Positions 63,740 through 64,000 of a stretch of 64,000 nucleotides of DNA are shown piece by piece; position 1 is the stretch's first letter; every line of letters begins with the position of its first letter. The DNA is from Vespula vulgaris. Its lineage: Eukaryota > Arthropoda > Insecta > Hymenoptera > Vespidae. The translations under genes were made by a program, and so were the position numbers. Under the pieces are notes generated by a model. That model searched no databases. It saw only the letters and a list, made by a program, of their open reading frames with translations, and was not told the DNA's origin. Location: assembly GCF_905475345.1 (NCBI RefSeq), contig NC_066588.1, positions 5,385,001-5,449,000 of the forward strand, given 5' to 3'.

Positions 63740-64000
63740 TTTTAGAGCGTTGGAGACGTTCCAAAGTACTGCTTTCGCATATGGAATTGAGGTTGTATTC
63801 GTTCGCTTATATTCGCCTTTTAAACCGAGTCTCGCGTGACAGTAAAAGCCTAATCGAAAGCCACTCTTCGCGACTCAATTTGGTGGCTCGTGAGGAACCC
63901 TGACATGCATTCGAATATGGCGAGACACTTAAACGTAGTCTATATTTGGATTAATACGATCTCGCGATCGTTCGATTGACCTTCCGAGATTTGTACAAAA

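Larger units (their letters stand above)
58452..64000. other. Upstream DNA of gene C and right flank, no supported gene
   Basis: No ORF has convincing protein character. A CpG-richer patch at about 59040-59130 may belong to the gene C promoter, followed by (CT)n at about 59140-59165 and 59450-59490. A GC-richer patch at 59720-59830 includes a 7-bp hairpin (59809-59826). Foldbacks occur at 60070-60133 and 60843-60905. A CpG-rich patch at about 63120-63260 with a GTGAGA donor-like end could be a first exon of a gene beyond the window. (GA)n lies at about 63709-63736. Confidence 0.6.

Noticed and set aside
1..64000. tRNA, rRNA and CRISPR signals
   Set aside because: Looked for B-box-like GGTTCGAATCC words on both strands, rRNA-like blocks and regularly spaced direct repeats; none convincing. 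Periodic repeats here are microsatellites.

Overview
The window looks like an AT-rich nuclear insect genome, most probably hymenopteran. The CRF-like diuretic hormone precursor carries the bee/wasp-type mature peptide (IGSLSIVNN... ending DTI-amide). Genes are split by GT-AG introns, and intergenic DNA is packed with GA/CT, AT and trinucleotide microsatellites. No bacterial-style operons, tRNA or rRNA genes, or CRISPR arrays were seen. The exact species cannot be told from the sequence.

Layout. 1-8336 is gene-free, low-complexity DNA. A strong TATA box (8337-8344) and an exon-like segment ending in a perfect donor (8848/8849) may be the promoter and 5' UTR exon of Dh44, which would then have a ~16 kb first intron (8849-24918). 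Dh44 coding exons lie at 24952-27711 (+). Convergent to it is the ebi/TBL1 orthologue (30339-32724, minus, six coding exons, 512 aa), a WD40 corepressor subunit. The two genes share an intergenic stretch with a palindromic bidirectional poly(A) signal. Divergent from ebi is a small single-exon gene (33639-33989, 116 aa) that may be a VCF/FAM104-like VCP cofactor.

From about 34 kb to 59 kb is a locus of three related four-finger C2H2 zinc-finger genes. Paralogue A (41258-43172, +, 608 aa) and paralogue B (46860-48377, +, 410 aa) are in tandem; paralogue C (57352-58327, minus, 287 aa) points back toward them. A and B share an N-terminal MNF-PF-G...HQFAT motif, a ~41-residue box (WQSLATPGSTVADYLS...), a lysine-rich basic linker and nearly identical fingers. 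C keeps the fingers and a decayed form of the box. Most recognition helices are of the RKE/DH type, which predicts G-rich targets. G/C-run clusters lie a few hundred bases upstream of the A and B coding starts, so auto- or cross-regulation is a testable idea.

The locus has several unusual gene-expression signals. Gene B has an in-frame TGA followed by 64 open, protein-like codons, a spliced uORF whose stop overlaps the main ATG, and two competing in-phase acceptors. Gene A has a long polyQ tail that runs into a TAG while another frame holds a plausible C-terminus. Foldback elements lie in the presumed 3' UTRs of A and C. A ~265 bp Tc1-like inverted-repeat element lies between B and C. From 58.5 kb to the right edge no gene is supported, only foldbacks, microsatellites and CpG-richer patches.
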